Program-made: the position numbers and the translations under genes
Shown here: positions 51,632-59,954 of the stretch, piece by piece
Numbering within the stretch: position 1 is the first letter of the stretch
Layout of the letters: every line of letters begins with the position of its first letter
NCBI GenBank assembly: GCA_963761035.1
Contig: CAVXFH010000002.1
Coordinates: forward strand, 744,001 to 808,000
Length of the DNA stretch: 64,000 bases
Direction of reading: 5' to 3'
From: JARRQJ01 sp963761035
GTDB lineage: Bacteria > Pseudomonadota > Gammaproteobacteria > DRLM01
Notes under the pieces: model-generated
The model's input: the letters and a program-made list of their open reading frames with translations, nothing else
Told to the model about the DNA's origin: nothing
Databases searched by the model: none

Positions 51632-51677
51632 CCCTCATCCGGCCCTTCGGGCCACCTTCTCCCGGTGGGGGAAGGGT
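51632..51677. repeat. Variant palindromic repeat CCCTCATCCGG, nusG-rplK spacer
   Basis: CCCTCATCCGGCCCTTCGGG, then CCACCTTCTCCCGGTGGGGG, then AAGGG. It has a GGCCC-TTC-GGGCC stem and a CCTTCTCCC/GGGGGAAGG stem; a known bacterial REP-like pattern related to, but different from, the CCCTCTCCC copies. Directly downstream, CTTCTCTC and GAGAGAAG (51688-51711) form another stem. Confidence 0.7.
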
Positions 51678-51720
51678 AACAGACGACCTTCTCTCAGAAG
51701 ATGGAGAGAAGAAAAGCATT

Positions 51721-52254
51721 TCAACCTTTCTCTACCTGCCCAAACTCCAGCTCCACCGGCGTGGAACGACCAAAGATCAGCACCGCCACCCGCAGACGGC
51801 TCTTTTCGTAGTTGACTTCTTCGACGACGCCGTTGAAATCGGCAAACGGACCTTCCGTGACGCGCACCACTTCCCCCGGCTCGAACAGCACCTTGGGCCT
51901 GGGCTTCTCCACACCTTCCTGCACGCGCTGCAAAATCTTGTCGGCCTCCTTGTCGGAGATGGGCGCGGGGCGATTGCTGGTGCCGCCGATAAAACCCATC
52001 ACCTTGGGCACGGCCTTGACCAGATGCCAAGTGTTGTCATCCATGTCCATGTGCACCAGCACGTAACCGGGGAAAAATTTCCGCTCGCTCTTACGTTTCT
52101 GTCCGGCGCGCATCTCCACCACCTCTTCGGTAGGCACCAGAACCTCGCCGAACTTATCCTCCATGTGGTAGAGCTTGATGCGCTCTTTCAAGGAGCGCAC
52201 CACCTGGTTCTCGAAGCCCGAGTAAGCATGCACCACATACCAGCGCATCGTCAT
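51721..52254 (-). CDS. nusG: Transcription termination/antitermination protein NusG
   Basis: 177 residues. The N-terminal NGN domain (RWYVVHAYSGFENQVVRSLK, then KFFPGYVLVHMDMDDNTWH) binds the polymerase clamp; the C-terminal KOW domain (FEPGEVVRVTEGPFADFNG) binds Rho or S10. Length matches the short enterobacterial form. It begins 7 bases after secE. Confidence 0.99.
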   Translation of the reverse strand: MTMRWYVVHAYSGFENQVVRSLKERIKLYHMEDKFGEVLVPTEEVVEMRAGQKRKSERKFFPGYVLVHMDMDDNTWHLVKAVPKVMGFIGGTSNRPAPISDKEADKILQRVQEGVEKPRPKVLFEPGEVVRVTEGPFADFNGVVEEVNYEKSRLRVAVLIFGRSTPVELEFGQVEKG

Positions 52255-52261
52255 ACCTTTT

Positions 52262-52609
52262 TCAGCCCCCTTGGCCCGTCAACAATTTAACCGACCACAA
52301 TAAAAATATGTCCAACAGCCACAGGAATATCGCGACAGTCACCACCAGCGCCATCACCACCAGGGTCGTCTGAGTGGTCTCCTTGCCGGACGGCCACACC
52401 ACCTTGCGCACCTCGATGTTGGCTTCACGGAAAAATCCCACCAGCTGGCCGCCCGCCTTTGTCCGCAGCACAATCACCACGCAGACTACAGCGACCGTCA
52501 ACAAGGCGGGGACGCGGATGAACATCGAATACTCGGCGAAGTAATAGAACCCGCCCAGTCCGCCGATCAACAACACTACAACCAACGCCCACTTAATCTT
52601 ATCCGCCAT
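52262..52609 (-). CDS. secE: Protein translocase subunit SecE
   Basis: 115 residues from MADKIKWALVVVLLIGG; two N-terminal transmembrane segments and a third near the C terminus, as in E. coli SecE. The conserved cytoplasmic amphipathic region FFREANIEVRKVVWPSGKET precedes the last segment and clamps SecY. It lies between tRNA-Trp and nusG, the usual place. Confidence 0.97.
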   Translation of the reverse strand: MADKIKWALVVVLLIGGLGGFYYFAEYSMFIRVPALLTVAVVCVVIVLRTKAGGQLVGFFREANIEVRKVVWPSGKETTQTTLVVMALVVTVAIFLWLLDIFLLWSVKLLTGQGG

Positions 52610-52639
52610 ACCCGCCTGCAAATCCGCCCCACTTCATAA

Positions 52640-52715
52640 TGGCAGGCCAGGAGGGAATCGAACCCCCAACCTGCGGTTTTGGAGACCGCCGCTCTGCCAA
52701 TTGAGCTACTGGCCT
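52640..52715 (-). tRNA. tRNA-Trp (anticodon CCA)
   Basis: The reverse strand gives AGGCCAGTAGCTCAATTGGC, anticodon stem-loop GCGGT-CTCCAAA-ACCGC with CCA anticodon, T-arm GGGGGTTCGATTCCCTC and acceptor end CTGGCCT-G-CCA, so the CCA tail is encoded. 76 bases, cloverleaf complete. It lies between tuf and secE, a common gammaproteobacterial arrangement. Confidence 0.97.
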
Positions 52716-52721
52716 AAAAAC

Positions 52722-52799
52722 AGTTACGAGCAACAAGCAGCGAGACACTCCGCGCCCGCCACCCATAACTCGCTACTCGCGACTTGTTACTCGCTGCTG
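52722..52799. repeat. ACGAG/ACTCG-type dispersed repeat between tuf and tRNA-Trp
   Basis: GTTACGAGCAACAAGCAGCGAG on one side and ACTCGCTACTCGCGACTTG then TTACTCGCTGCTG on the other. GCAGCGAG pairs with CTCGCTGC. It abuts the tuf stop and fills the spacer. Same family as the rplL-rpoB and rplJ upstream copies. Confidence 0.6.
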
Positions 52800-52800
52800 C

Positions 52801-53991
52801 CTACTCGATAACCTTACTAACCACGCCGGCGCCGACGGTGCGGCCGCCTTCCCGTATCGCGAACCGCAGGCCTTCTTCCATCGCGATCGGATTGATCAAG
52901 GCCACGTTCATCCGGATGTTGTCCCCCGGCATCACCATCTCCACCCCTTCCGGCAATTCCACCGCCCCCGTCACGTCCGTGGTCCGAAAGTAAAACTGCG
53001 GCCGGTAGCCCTTGAAGAACGGCGTGTGGCGCCCCCCTTCTTCCTTGCTCAATATGTACACTTCCGCTTCGAATTTGGTGTGCGGCGTGATGGAGCCGGG
53101 CTTGGCCAGCACCTGGCCGCGCTCCACCTCTTCGCGCTTCGTGCCCCGGAGGAGCACGCCCACGTTGTCTCCCGCCTGGCCGTCATCCAGCAGCTTGCGA
53201 AACATCTCCACCCCGGTGCAGGTGGTCTTGGTGGTGGGCTTGATGCCCACGATTTCCACTTCTTCGCCCACCTTGATCCGGCCGCGCTCAATGCGCCCCG
53301 TGACCACGGTCCCGCGCCCGGAGATCGAGAATACGTCTTCGATCGGCATCAGGAACGGCAGATCCACCGGCCGCTCCGGCACCGGGATGTAGGCGTCCAT
53401 CGCCTCTACCAGCTTGAAGATGGCCGGTACGCCAATTTCGCTCTGGTCCCCTTCCAGGGCCTTGAGCGCCGAGCCCTTGATGATCGGGGTGGCGTCGCCG
53501 GGAAACTGGTATTTGTCCAGCAGCTCGCGAACTTCCATTTCCACCAGGTCCAGCAGTTCGGCGTCGTCCACCATGTCCGCCTTGTTCATGAACACCACAA
53601 TGTAGGGTACGCCCACCTGGCGCGCCAGCAGGATGTGTTCCCGCGTCTGCGGCATGGGACCGTCCGCCGCCGATACCACCAGGATCGCACCGTCCATCTG
53701 CGCCGCGCCGGTGATCATGTTCTTCACATAATCAGCGTGGCCCGGGCAGTCAACGTGCGCATAATGGCGGTTCGCCGACTGGTATTCGACATGGGCCGTG
53801 GCGATCGTGATCCCGCGCGCCCGCTCTTCCGGCGCCGCGTCAATCTGGTCGTAGGCCTTCGACTCCCCGCCGTACTTCTCCGCCAATACCTTCGTCAACG
53901 CCGCCGTCAACGTCGTCTTCCCGTGGTCTACGTGACCTATCGTCCCTACATTTACATGCGGCTTCGTACGCTCAAATTTTCCCTTGGACAT
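52801..53991 (-). CDS. tufB: Elongation factor Tu, copy 2 (tRNA-linked)
   Basis: 396 residues, ATG start, protein identical to the str-operon copy. The DNA appears identical from codon 2 to the stop, although flanks share no similarity; this implies recent gene conversion. It is preceded by three tRNA genes and followed by tRNA-Trp, as tufB of E. coli and relatives. Confidence 0.99.
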   Translation of the reverse strand: MSKGKFERTKPHVNVGTIGHVDHGKTTLTAALTKVLAEKYGGESKAYDQIDAAPEERARGITIATAHVEYQSANRHYAHVDCPGHADYVKNMITGAAQMDGAILVVSAADGPMPQTREHILLARQVGVPYIVVFMNKADMVDDAELLDLVEMEVRELLDKYQFPGDATPIIKGSALKALEGDQSEIGVPAIFKLVEAMDAYIPVPERPVDLPFLMPIEDVFSISGRGTVVTGRIERGRIKVGEEVEIVGIKPTTKTTCTGVEMFRKLLDDGQAGDNVGVLLRGTKREEVERGQVLAKPGSITPHTKFEAEVYILSKEEGGRHTPFFKGYRPQFYFRTTDVTGAVELPEGVEMVMPGDNIRMNVALINPIAMEEGLRFAIREGGRTVGAGVVSKVIE

Positions 53992-54051
53992 CGAGAGATC
54001 TCCTCAACACGAATGGATAACCATTACTAACATTCAAACCATGCATCAACA

Positions 54052-54127
<76 letters not shown>

Positions 54128-54158
54128 CGCTCTCAAACCTCAGATCATCAACCCCGAT

Positions 54159-54232
<74 letters not shown>

Positions 54233-54301
54233 CTTCTCATCCACGGTTAAAAAGATGGCACTCCCCCGTAAGCAACCCCACCGTTTGCGAACCGCCGACA
54301 C

Positions 54302-54386
54302 TGGTGGAGGGGGGAGGATTCGAACCTCCGAAGGCTGAGCCGTCAGATTTACAGTCTGATCCCTTTGGCCGCTCGGGAACCCCTCC
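54302..54386 (-). tRNA. tRNA-Tyr (anticodon GTA)
   Basis: The reverse strand gives GGAGGGGTTCCCGAGCGGCC, anticodon arm CAGA-CTGTAAA-TCTG with anticodon GTA, a long variable arm (class II) and acceptor CCCCTCC-A-CCA. 85 bases with CCA encoded. First gene of the tRNA-tufB transcript. Confidence 0.97.
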
Positions 54387-54404
54387 GCAAGATGCAAGGG
54401 GCGT

Positions 54405-54433
54405 ATTTTGATGAAACAGCCCTTGCCTGTCAA
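54405..54433 (-). promoter_or_regulatory. Sigma70-type promoter for the tRNA-tufB-secE transcript
   Basis: On the minus strand TTGACA, a 17-base spacer and CAAAAT (or AAAATA with 18) precede a GC-rich ACGCCCC discriminator. Transcription would start about 10 bases before tRNA-Tyr. The discriminator is typical of stringently controlled stable-RNA promoters. Confidence 0.7.
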
Positions 54434-54478
54434 CGCTTCCTTATGCTTAGATAACCGGCTTTGAAGGATTTTTTCAGT

Positions 54479-56155
54479 TCAGGCAATAAAGCCTTGCTGC
54501 TCGAGATAGAGGAATACCCGCTGAGCGGCTTCCTCCACGGTCAGACCATCGGTATCGATGCGCAGTTCCGGATTTTGCGGAATCTCATAAGGATCGCTGA
54601 TACCGGTAAATTCCTTAATGATGCCCGCCCGCGCCTTGGCATAGAGTCCCTTGCGGTCTCGCGCCTCGCATACCTCCAAGCTGGTGGCCACGTGCACCTC
54701 GATGAAACCGCCGTGGTGGCTGATCATCTGCCGTACCTCGCGGCGCACCTCGGTGTAGGGGGCGATGGGGGCGCAAATGGCAATGCCGCCATTCTTGGTA
54801 ATCTCGGCGGCTACAAAGCCGATGCGGTGGATGTTAAGGTTGCGATGTTCCCGGGAAAATCCCAGTTCACTCGATAAGTTTTTACGCACCACATCGCCGT
54901 CCAACAGGGTTACCGGCCGACCGCCCAGCTCCAGCAATCTAGCCTGAACCGCCTTGGCGATTGTCGACTTGCCGGACCCGGACAGCCCCGTAAAAAATAA
55001 GGTAAACCCCTGTTTTGAAAGAGAAGGATAGTGAATCCGCAGTTCCCGAACCACCTCGGGATAAGTAAACCAGGCAGGAATCTCCAGGTCATCATGCAGG
55101 CGACGTTGCAACTCCGCCTGATCCATGGTGAGTGCCCGCATCCCGGCAGGCACCTGCGAGACTGGGACATAATCGGCCCTCTCTTCTATATATGCCAAGG
55201 GTTCCTTGCGGACCGGCGTTATCCCCAACTCTGCGCCGTAATAGCTCATCACGTCCTGCATAGCCGCATCGCTGATGCCGTAGCCATACTCCGTCCCCGC
55301 TTGCCACAGCATATGGCTGCATCCAAAATTACGACGCACGATGGCATGCCATAATACCGCCCGCAAACCGCCACCGCGCGTGGGCATAGACAATAAATTC
55401 AGCAGGGTGATCTGCGCGGGATAATGATGCAAAACGGCCAAATAGCAACGAACCCGGTAGTGATAGTCCTTCTCTTCTTCCACTATCGGATGCAGCAGTA
55501 AATTCACTCCCAGCTCCCGTGCCGCCAATAAACTCAATCTGATCTGGGCGATATGAAGCGGCTCCGCGGTATGAAACGCCGCCACAGAGACCCAGCCCCG
55601 CTTGGCAAACTGTTCCCGCAGTTCCCGCGGCGAAAGTCGCAAGGCCGTGAAATTATAATGGGCGAGCGGCTCGATACCTTCAATGCGTCCGCCCATGTAA
55701 ACTGGATGACCATTAAGGAGCGCCGCGACCCGGGGGTGACTCGTATCCACTGTACCGTACAAGTCCTGCGCCTCAGCGGCGAGATCGGGCTGCCAGATAT
55801 CTTCGACATGCAGCACAGCCAGTAACACGCCCTCTTGATCTCGCAAGGCCACGGCCTGTCCCGGCGCGATCTTGCCCGCAAACGCCTCATTGACACCCAA
55901 GGTCACCGGCACGGGCCAAAGATTGCCATCGGCTAAGCGCATGTCTTGTAAGACTCGCGCGTAATCGGCCTGCCCCATAAACCCGCGCAAGGGAGAATAG
56001 GCGCCGTTCATCAACAAATCGACGTCCATTTGCTGTTGGATTGTAAGATCCCAGGACGGCATCGCCATGGCAGTTCGCTTAAGTTCCGCTGCACGGGTCT
56101 TGTCAACAAGCAAATCGACCAGTTCCCCGCCATAGGGAGCGATCAGATCATTCAT
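54479..56155 (-). CDS. cysC: Two-domain APS kinase with degenerate ATP-sulfurylase-like N-terminal domain
   Basis: 558 residues. Residues 1 to about 375 resemble ATP sulfurylase (PUA-like, then nucleotidyltransferase), but the catalytic QTRNPxHxxH reads HTAEPLHIAQ at 195-204, and the GRDHAG motif is WQAGTEYG near 284-291. Residues about 383-558 are a complete adenylylsulfate (APS) kinase: Walker A GLSGSGKST at 390-398, LDGDVVRKNLSSELGFS, RDRKGLYAKARAG. It should make PAPS from APS but probably not APS from sulfate. A characterised relative in Thiobacillus denitrificans has this two-domain layout and no ATP sulfurylase activity. Monocistronic, divergent from galE. Confidence 0.9.
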   Translation of the reverse strand: MNDLIAPYGGELVDLLVDKTRAAELKRTAMAMPSWDLTIQQQMDVDLLMNGAYSPLRGFMGQADYARVLQDMRLADGNLWPVPVTLGVNEAFAGKIAPGQAVALRDQEGVLLAVLHVEDIWQPDLAAEAQDLYGTVDTSHPRVAALLNGHPVYMGGRIEGIEPLAHYNFTALRLSPRELREQFAKRGWVSVAAFHTAEPLHIAQIRLSLLAARELGVNLLLHPIVEEEKDYHYRVRCYLAVLHHYPAQITLLNLLSMPTRGGGLRAVLWHAIVRRNFGCSHMLWQAGTEYGYGISDAAMQDVMSYYGAELGITPVRKEPLAYIEERADYVPVSQVPAGMRALTMDQAELQRRLHDDLEIPAWFTYPEVVRELRIHYPSLSKQGFTLFFTGLSGSGKSTIAKAVQARLLELGGRPVTLLDGDVVRKNLSSELGFSREHRNLNIHRIGFVAAEITKNGGIAICAPIAPYTEVRREVRQMISHHGGFIEVHVATSLEVCEARDRKGLYAKARAGIIKEFTGISDPYEIPQNPELRIDTDGLTVEEAAQRVFLYLEQQGFIA

Positions 56156-56283
56156 GGGTTGCCTTTCCGGATATTTGAATCGATCGCATCATTGTAGGCA
56201 ACTAGGCGTGGCCGCACCAGAAAAACAAAGACAAAGATGGTATTCTCGTGCGCATTTCGATCAGGCATCGGGAAACAAGATCA

Positions 56284-57276
56284 ATGACAGCTCGCAAATC
56301 CATTTTAGTCACCGGCGGCGCCGGCTATATCGGCAGCCACGTGGTGCGGCAACTCGGCGAAGCCGGTTATCCGGTCATCGTTCTCGACGATCTCTCCACC
56401 GGTTTTCGCCAGGCCGTGCTGCATGGTGAATTAGTGGAAGGCATCAGCGGCGACATGGAACTGACCGGACGTCTCATTCGTCAACACGGCATCGAAGCGG
56501 TGCTGCACTTCGCCGCCCACATCGTCGTGCCGGAATCCGTGGCCGAGCCGCTCAAATATTACGGCAACAACACCTGTAACACCCGCAACCTGCTCCAGGC
56601 CTGCCAGGACAACGGCGTGAAGCGGTTTATTTTCTCCTCCACCGCCGCTGTCTATGGTATTCCGGCTGGCGAATCCGCCGGCGAAGACAGCCCATTGTCA
56701 CCCATCAACCCCTACGGCCTATCCAAGCTGATGAGCGAGTGGATGCTGCGCGATCTCGCCGCCGCCTCCGACCTGCGTTATGTGGCATTGCGCTACTTCA
56801 ATGTCGCCGGCGCCGATCCCGAGGGCCGCATCGGCCAATCCACGCCCAAGGCCACACACCTCATCAAGGCCGCCTGCGAACACGCGGTGGGCAAGCGCGA
56901 TCAGGTCGCGATCTTCGGCACCGATTATCCCACGCCGGACGGCACGGGGGTGCGCGACTACATCCATGTCGACGATCTCGCCGCCGCGCATATACTGGCC
57001 TTGCAGTATCTGAAACAGGGCGGTGCCTCGCAAATCCTGAACTGCGGTTACGGTCATGGCTACAGCGTGCGCGAGGTATTGGACACCGTTCAAAAAGTCA
57101 GCGGTGTGAAATTGAATATCCGCGAACAACCGCGCCGCGCCGGCGACCCGCCCTCCCTCATCGCCAAGGCTGACCGCATCCGCGGCGTATTGGGTTGGCA
57201 ACCGCGTCACGATGATTTGCCATTTATCGTCAAGACCGCGCTGGCGTGGGAAAAGCACTTGCTGCACCATTCTTAG
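56284..57276 (+). CDS. galE: UDP-glucose 4-epimerase
   Basis: 330 residues from MTARKSILVTGGAGYIGS; an ATG 12 codons earlier is not conserved. It interconverts UDP-glucose and UDP-galactose for surface polysaccharides. The Rossmann NAD-binding GGAGYIGS is at 11-18, the catalytic SSTAAVYG at 118-125 and YGLSK (Tyr144, Lys148) are in place, then RYFNVAGADPEGRIGQ and GTGVRDYIHVDDLA. Length is normal. It is followed by hrpB after about 36 bases. Confidence 0.97.
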   Translation: MTARKSILVTGGAGYIGSHVVRQLGEAGYPVIVLDDLSTGFRQAVLHGELVEGISGDMELTGRLIRQHGIEAVLHFAAHIVVPESVAEPLKYYGNNTCNTRNLLQACQDNGVKRFIFSSTAAVYGIPAGESAGEDSPLSPINPYGLSKLMSEWMLRDLAAASDLRYVALRYFNVAGADPEGRIGQSTPKATHLIKAACEHAVGKRDQVAIFGTDYPTPDGTGVRDYIHVDDLAAAHILALQYLKQGGASQILNCGYGHGYSVREVLDTVQKVSGVKLNIREQPRRAGDPPSLIAKADRIRGVLGWQPRHDDLPFIVKTALAWEKHLLHHS

Positions 57277-57312
57277 CATTAACCGCGTCAATATCACCGC
57301 GACGGTGACGAC

Positions 57313-59898
57313 ATGAACACAGTTCTGCCCGTTGACGACGTCATCCCCGAACTCCAGGAGGCGCTGCGCGATGGACATAATGCCGTGTTGCAAGCTCCGC
57401 CCGGCGCGGGCAAGACCACGCGCCTGCCGCTGGCATTACTCGATGAAGCCTGGCTGAACGGCAAACGCATCCTCATGCTGGAGCCGCGCCGTCTCGCGGC
57501 GCGCAGTGCCGCCTTTTACATGGCGCGGCAACTGAACGAGGACGTAGGCGGCATCGTAGGTTACCGGGTGCGCATGGACAGCCGTGTCGGCAAACGCACC
57601 CGCATCGAGGTGCTCACCGAAGGCGTGCTCACGCGTTTGCTGCAAAATGATCCAGGCTTAAGCAACGTGGGACTGGTGATCTTCGACGAGTTCCACGAGC
57701 GCAGCCTGCAGGCCGATCTGGGCCTCGCCCTGTGCGTCGAAATCCGCGCCGCATTGCGCAACGATCTGCGTATCTTGGTGATGTCGGCCACCCTGGCCGG
57801 CGAACCGGTCGCCGCCCTGCTGGGACAGGCACCCATCATCACCAGCGTGGGCCGCAGTTTTCCCGTCGCCACCCGCTATCTGCCGCCCGACCCGCGCCGC
57901 GCCAGAGGTCCCGGCTTTCTAGATCATGTCGCGTCCGCCGTCAAACGCGCCATCGCGGAAGAGACCGGCAGTTTATTGGTGTTCCTGCCCGGCGTCACCG
58001 AGATCAAGCGCGTGGAGTGCATGTTGCGCGACATGTCACTCGGACCGCGGGTCCTCATCATGCCGCTCTACGGCGAACTCTGTCAGGAGGCGCAGGAACA
58101 GGCCATCCTGCCAACGCCTGAAGGCCAACGCAAAGTTGTCCTCGCCACCTCCATCGCTGAGACCAGCCTCACTATCGAAGGCATCCGCGTAGTCATCGAC
58201 AGCGGCTTGGCGCGCGTGCCGCGTTTCGATCCGGTCAGCGGGCTGACGCGCCTCACCACTGTGCCGGCCTCGCAGGCCTCCGCCGAACAACGCCGCGGCC
58301 GCGCCGGGCGTCTCGAGCCTGGCGTGTGTTACCGTCTGTGGAGCGAGGGCGCTCATAACAAATTGCCGGAGTACAACCGTCCCGAGGTTCTGGAGGCGGA
58401 TCTCGCGACGTTGGCACTGGATATCGCGCAATGGGGCATCAACGATCCCGGCAAACTCACCTGGCTGGACCCGCCGCCCCCCGCCCACTATGAACAGGCC
58501 CGCCAACTCCTGCAGGAACTCGGCGCGCTGGATCACAACGGCGCTATCACCGCCCATGGTCGGCGCATGTCGCAACTGGCCATGCACCCGCGGCTCGCGC
58601 ACATGGTGCTCATGGGCATGGAACTCGGCCACGGCGCGCTGGCCTGTGACCTCGCCGCGCTATTGAGCGAACGCGACATCATCAATACCCGGTCTTCCGC
58701 TGGGGGCATAAAAGGTGCACGCGACGCCGATCTGCATCTGCGATTGCAAGCGCTGCATACAGAGAGGCCCTCACCCTTAGCCCTCTCCCAAAGGGAGAGA
58801 GGAAGTAGGCAAGAAGATATCGATCGAATGGCCTGCGCACGGGCGCGCAAACAGGCCGAGCTGTGGCGGAGGCAATTGCATATTTCGGATTACGACACGG
58901 CTCTTACCGATCACACCGGCCTGTTGCTGGCCTATGCCTATCCTGACCGCATCGCCCAGCGCCGTCCCGGCGGCGAGCCGCGCTATCTGCTCGCCAACGG
59001 CCGCGGCGCCTTCTTTGCGCAACACGAACCCTTGAGCACCGCGGAGTACATCGTCGCCGCCCATCTCGACGGCGCGCAAAATACCCAATCACCTGCTGCG
59101 GGTATAAAGGAGGCGCGCATCTTCCTCGCCGCGGCCATCACGCGCACGGAAGTGGAAAGACATTTCGCCGAGCTCATCGCTTCAATAGATACCATCGAGT
59201 GGGACAGCCGCAATGAATGCGTGCAGGCGCGCCGCCAGCGCCATTTGGGCGCGCTGATCCTGGACGATGCGCCATTGACCGACGCCGATCCCGACGCCGT
59301 CATTCACGCCATGCTACAAGGCATCCGCGAGATGGGCATCGCCTGCCTGCCGTGGAACAAAGGATTGCGAAGCTGGCAGCAACGTGTTCAGTTTCTCCAT
59401 CGTCGCGAACCACAACACTGGCCGGATGTCAGCGATGAAAATTTACTCGCCACTCTCGACGACTGGCTCGCGCCATACCTCATAGGCATCTCCCGCCGCC
59501 CTCATCTCGCTAAGATCGATCTGCACGCCGCACTGACTGGTCGGTTTAGTTGGGAACAACAATGCTCTCTCGAAGAACTCGCGCCCACCCATCTCACTGT
59601 ACCCAGCGGCTCGCGCATCACCATCGATTACGCGAACGATCCGCCGGTGCTGGCGGTGCGCTTGCAGGAAATGTTCGGGCTGAAGGAGACGCCGCGCATC
59701 GCAGGCGGGCGGGTAGCGTTATTGATCCACTTGCTCTCCCCGGCCTATCGGCCGGTTCAGGTCACACAAGACTTGGCGGGTTTTTGGGCGCGCGGTTATC
59801 ACGACGTGAAGAAGGATTTGAAAGGGCGCTATCCCAAACACTACTGGCCCGACGATCCGTTGCAGGCCCAAGCTACCGCGCGCGCGAAACCGCGCTGA
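57313..59898 (+). CDS. hrpB: ATP-dependent helicase HrpB with three short in-frame insertions
   Basis: 861 residues; relatives are about 810-840. A DEAH-type helicase: Walker A GAGKTTR at 31-37, DEFHERSLQADLGLAL near 125-140, SATL, TSIAETSLTIEGIRVVIDSG, and QRRGRAGRLEPGVCYRLW. The C-terminal HrpB-specific domain is complete. Three inserts are visible: NTRSSAGGIKGAR near 459-471, a repeat-derived PSPLALSQRERGSR near 486-499, and NTQSPAAGIKEAR near 593-605. The first and third are alike. HrpB's cellular role is poorly known. All inserts keep frame. Confidence 0.95.
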   Translation: MNTVLPVDDVIPELQEALRDGHNAVLQAPPGAGKTTRLPLALLDEAWLNGKRILMLEPRRLAARSAAFYMARQLNEDVGGIVGYRVRMDSRVGKRTRIEVLTEGVLTRLLQNDPGLSNVGLVIFDEFHERSLQADLGLALCVEIRAALRNDLRILVMSATLAGEPVAALLGQAPIITSVGRSFPVATRYLPPDPRRARGPGFLDHVASAVKRAIAEETGSLLVFLPGVTEIKRVECMLRDMSLGPRVLIMPLYGELCQEAQEQAILPTPEGQRKVVLATSIAETSLTIEGIRVVIDSGLARVPRFDPVSGLTRLTTVPASQASAEQRRGRAGRLEPGVCYRLWSEGAHNKLPEYNRPEVLEADLATLALDIAQWGINDPGKLTWLDPPPPAHYEQARQLLQELGALDHNGAITAHGRRMSQLAMHPRLAHMVLMGMELGHGALACDLAALLSERDIINTRSSAGGIKGARDADLHLRLQALHTERPSPLALSQRERGSRQEDIDRMACARARKQAELWRRQLHISDYDTALTDHTGLLLAYAYPDRIAQRRPGGEPRYLLANGRGAFFAQHEPLSTAEYIVAAHLDGAQNTQSPAAGIKEARIFLAAAITRTEVERHFAELIASIDTIEWDSRNECVQARRQRHLGALILDDAPLTDADPDAVIHAMLQGIREMGIACLPWNKGLRSWQQRVQFLHRREPQHWPDVSDENLLATLDDWLAPYLIGISRRPHLAKIDLHAALTGRFSWEQQCSLEELAPTHLTVPSGSRITIDYANDPPVLAVRLQEMFGLKETPRIAGGRVALLIHLLSPAYRPVQVTQDLAGFWARGYHDVKKDLKGRYPKHYWPDDPLQAQATARAKPR
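58768..58802. repeat. CCCTCTCCC palindromic repeat inside hrpB
   Basis: CCCTCACCCTTAGCCCTCTCCC followed by AAAGGGAGAGAGG. It is the same element as in the ribosomal spacers, read in frame as PSPLALSQRERG. The stem CCCTCTCCC/GGGAGAG is almost perfect. It is coding sequence, which is rare for such elements. Confidence 0.8.
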
Positions 59899-59954
59899 TA
59901 CTCGGCAAGAAACGCGGCAGGCACAGAATGATGAAACCGGCCATGCCGGTCCGG

